NCBI GenBank assembly: GCA_002392345.1
Contig: DGGU01000024.1
Location: 1-36,129 of the forward strand
Source of the DNA: Lachnospiraceae bacterium UBA3866
Lineage (GTDB): Bacteria; Bacillota; Clostridia; Lachnospirales; Lachnospiraceae
Direction of reading: 5' to 3'
Length of the DNA: 36,129 nucleotides
The translations under genes and the position numbers were made by a program. Under the pieces are notes generated by a model. That model made no database searches. It worked only from the letters and a program-made list of their open reading frames with translations, and had not been told where the DNA came from. Shown here piece after piece: positions 35,161 through 36,129 of this stretch. The first letter of the stretch is position 1, and every line of letters begins with the position of its first letter.

Positions 35161-36027
35161 TTAGAACTTACCCCAAAGTTTCACTTCAAGTTCAAGCGGT
35201 ACATTAAAATAAGTATTTACATCATTTTTTATTTTATTAATAAGCTTATATACATCACTTGCTTTTGCTTCGCCTCTATTGATTATAAAACCAGTGTGTT
35301 TCTCCGATACTTCAGCATCACCGATTCTCTCTCCTGCGAGATTAGCATCCTGTATAAGTTTTGAAGCAAAACCACCTTCAGGTCTTTTGAACGTAGAACC
35401 TGCAGAAGGATATTCAAGTGGTTGACGATTCATCCTTAGTGTTCTATATTTATCCATCTTTGCCTGTATATCTTTTTTATTGCCTTCTTGGAGATTGATT
35501 ATAACCTGAGTAATTATAAACTTACCATCTGATACTGCAGATTTTCTATAAGAAAAATTCATAGCATCTTTACTCAATTTTACAACTCGACCAGCTTCAT
35601 TGATGGCGTTGGCACTTGAAAATACATCTCTTATCTCTTTTTCATAAGCACCTGCATTCATCGCAACAGCGCCGCCTATAGTTCCTGGTATGCCACTAAG
35701 TTCTTCAAAGCCTTGTAAATTATTTTTAAGGGCAACCTGCGCTATCTCAGCGAGTGTTGCTCCTGCACCTGCTTCTATCTTATTGCCAATAACTCTTATC
35801 TTAGACAGACTCTTTCCGATATGAACTATACAGCCATGCACGCCCTTATCTGATGCAAGGATATTAGTTCCGTTGCCTAAAATGTAAAATATAATTCCTT
35901 CGCTTCTTAAGAACTTTATAAGTTCTACAAGCTCCTTTATATCTTTGGGCTCTGCTATAATATCAGCTGGGCCTCCTATTTTAAAACTAGTGTAATCCTT
36001 TAATAATGCCTTTTCCTTTATAACCAT
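35161..36027 (-). CDS. murB: UDP-N-acetylenolpyruvoylglucosamine reductase MurB
   Basis: MurB reduces the enolpyruvyl group to lactyl with NADPH and FAD, forming UDP-MurNAc. FAD-binding motifs FKIGGPAD (15-22), LGNGTNILASDKGV and GIPGTIGGAVAMNAGAY are intact, as are the substrate motifs SYRKS, AGSTFKRP (catalytic Ser) and the C-terminal LELEVKLWG with Glu. The 288 residues and lack of a long insertion mark type II MurB. It starts with ATG behind GAGGAG. Its leader begins just after the second repeat copy, and whiA follows after 35 nt. Confidence 0.96.
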   Translation of the reverse strand: MVIKEKALLKDYTSFKIGGPADIIAEPKDIKELVELIKFLRSEGIIFYILGNGTNILASDKGVHGCIVHIGKSLSKIRVIGNKIEAGAGATLAEIAQVALKNNLQGFEELSGIPGTIGGAVAMNAGAYEKEIRDVFSSANAINEAGRVVKLSKDAMNFSYRKSAVSDGKFIITQVIINLQEGNKKDIQAKMDKYRTLRMNRQPLEYPSAGSTFKRPEGGFASKLIQDANLAGERIGDAEVSEKHTGFIINRGEAKASDVYKLINKIKNDVNTYFNVPLELEVKLWGKF

Positions 36028-36055
36028 TTCTTTCTCCTCGCTCCTATATTATTTT

Positions 36056-36129
36056 TATGGCACCTCGAAAAACTCCGTTTTTCGAGTGTGTGCCCAGTTG
36101 GAACCTTAAATTCGTCGCATTTTATGAAA
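36056..36129. repeat. MITE-like dispersed repeat, second copy (cut by window edge)
   Basis: From 36061 to the window end, the sequence repeats 24781-24849 with a single substitution (AGTTGG instead of AGCTGG). The left end reads TTAT-GG-CACC, one G shorter than the complete copy, and again has TTAT just outside (36055-36058). It contains the first hairpin (CTCGAAAAAC/GTTTTTCGAG) and the first arm of the second one, then the window ends. It lies about 30 bp upstream of murB in the same orientation relative to transcription as the other copy. Confidence 0.85.

Noticed and set aside
1..36129. CRISPR array, prophage or insertion sequence with transposase
   Set aside because: No regularly spaced repeats, no phage genes and no transposase gene are present; the only mobile signal is the short repeat pair.

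Overview
The window is AT-rich, densely packed DNA from a low-GC Gram-positive bacterium. The gene families point to class Clostridia (Bacillota), and a Lachnospirales-like or related anaerobe fits best; this is inference from gene content, and no rRNA is present to settle it. Evidence includes a dcw cluster without ftsA, a DnaD-type and DnaI/DnaC-type replication pair, a long (~390-residue) PRPP synthetase, a YfhO/GtrA pair and a WhiA homologue. No sporulation gene (spoIIGA, sigE, sigG) lies next to ftsZ, where many spore-forming clostridia carry them.

Almost everything is on the minus strand, so transcription runs from high to low coordinates. Region A (about 36.1-24.9 kb) is one tightly overlapping block: murB, a shortened whiA, dnaE, an aminopeptidase P, a PAP2 phosphatase, birA, xth, dinB and a CPBP protease. 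A 108-bp mobile-looking repeat ends it, and a second copy sits at the right edge of the window, just upstream of murB. Next come a GT2 glycosyltransferase (minus) and the only plus-strand gene, a lipoprotein related to 5'-nucleotidases but lacking most metal-binding residues. These two converge on a bidirectional terminator.

Region B (22.45-10.2 kb) is the cell-division/cell-wall cluster: mraZ, rsmH, ftsL, a class B PBP, mraY, murD, ftsW, ftsQ, ftsZ, then a strong hairpin, prfC and murC. The mraZ promoter carries an array of GTGG boxes with 10-bp spacing, the expected MraZ autoregulatory operator. murE, murF and murG are not in the window. Region C (10.1-5.3 kb) holds dnaD-like, dnaC/dnaI-like, prs, an acyltransferase and a methyltransferase. 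Region D (5.2-0.2 kb) has its own promoter and contains a secreted cell-wall-repeat protein, tadA, gtrA and yfhO. A tRNA operon follows (His, Gln and a partial third tRNA, probably Lys), whose promoter overlaps the 3' end of yfhO.

The most notable points are the MITE-like repeat with imperfect terminal inverted repeats and TTAT flanks, which supplies the end of a coding sequence; the degenerate nucleotidase-like lipoprotein with a promoter that predicts a leaderless mRNA; a WhiA that seems to lack half of its LAGLIDADG domain; the MraZ box array; and a hairpin directly before the prfC start. No CRISPR array, prophage, transposase or clearly new multigene system was found.
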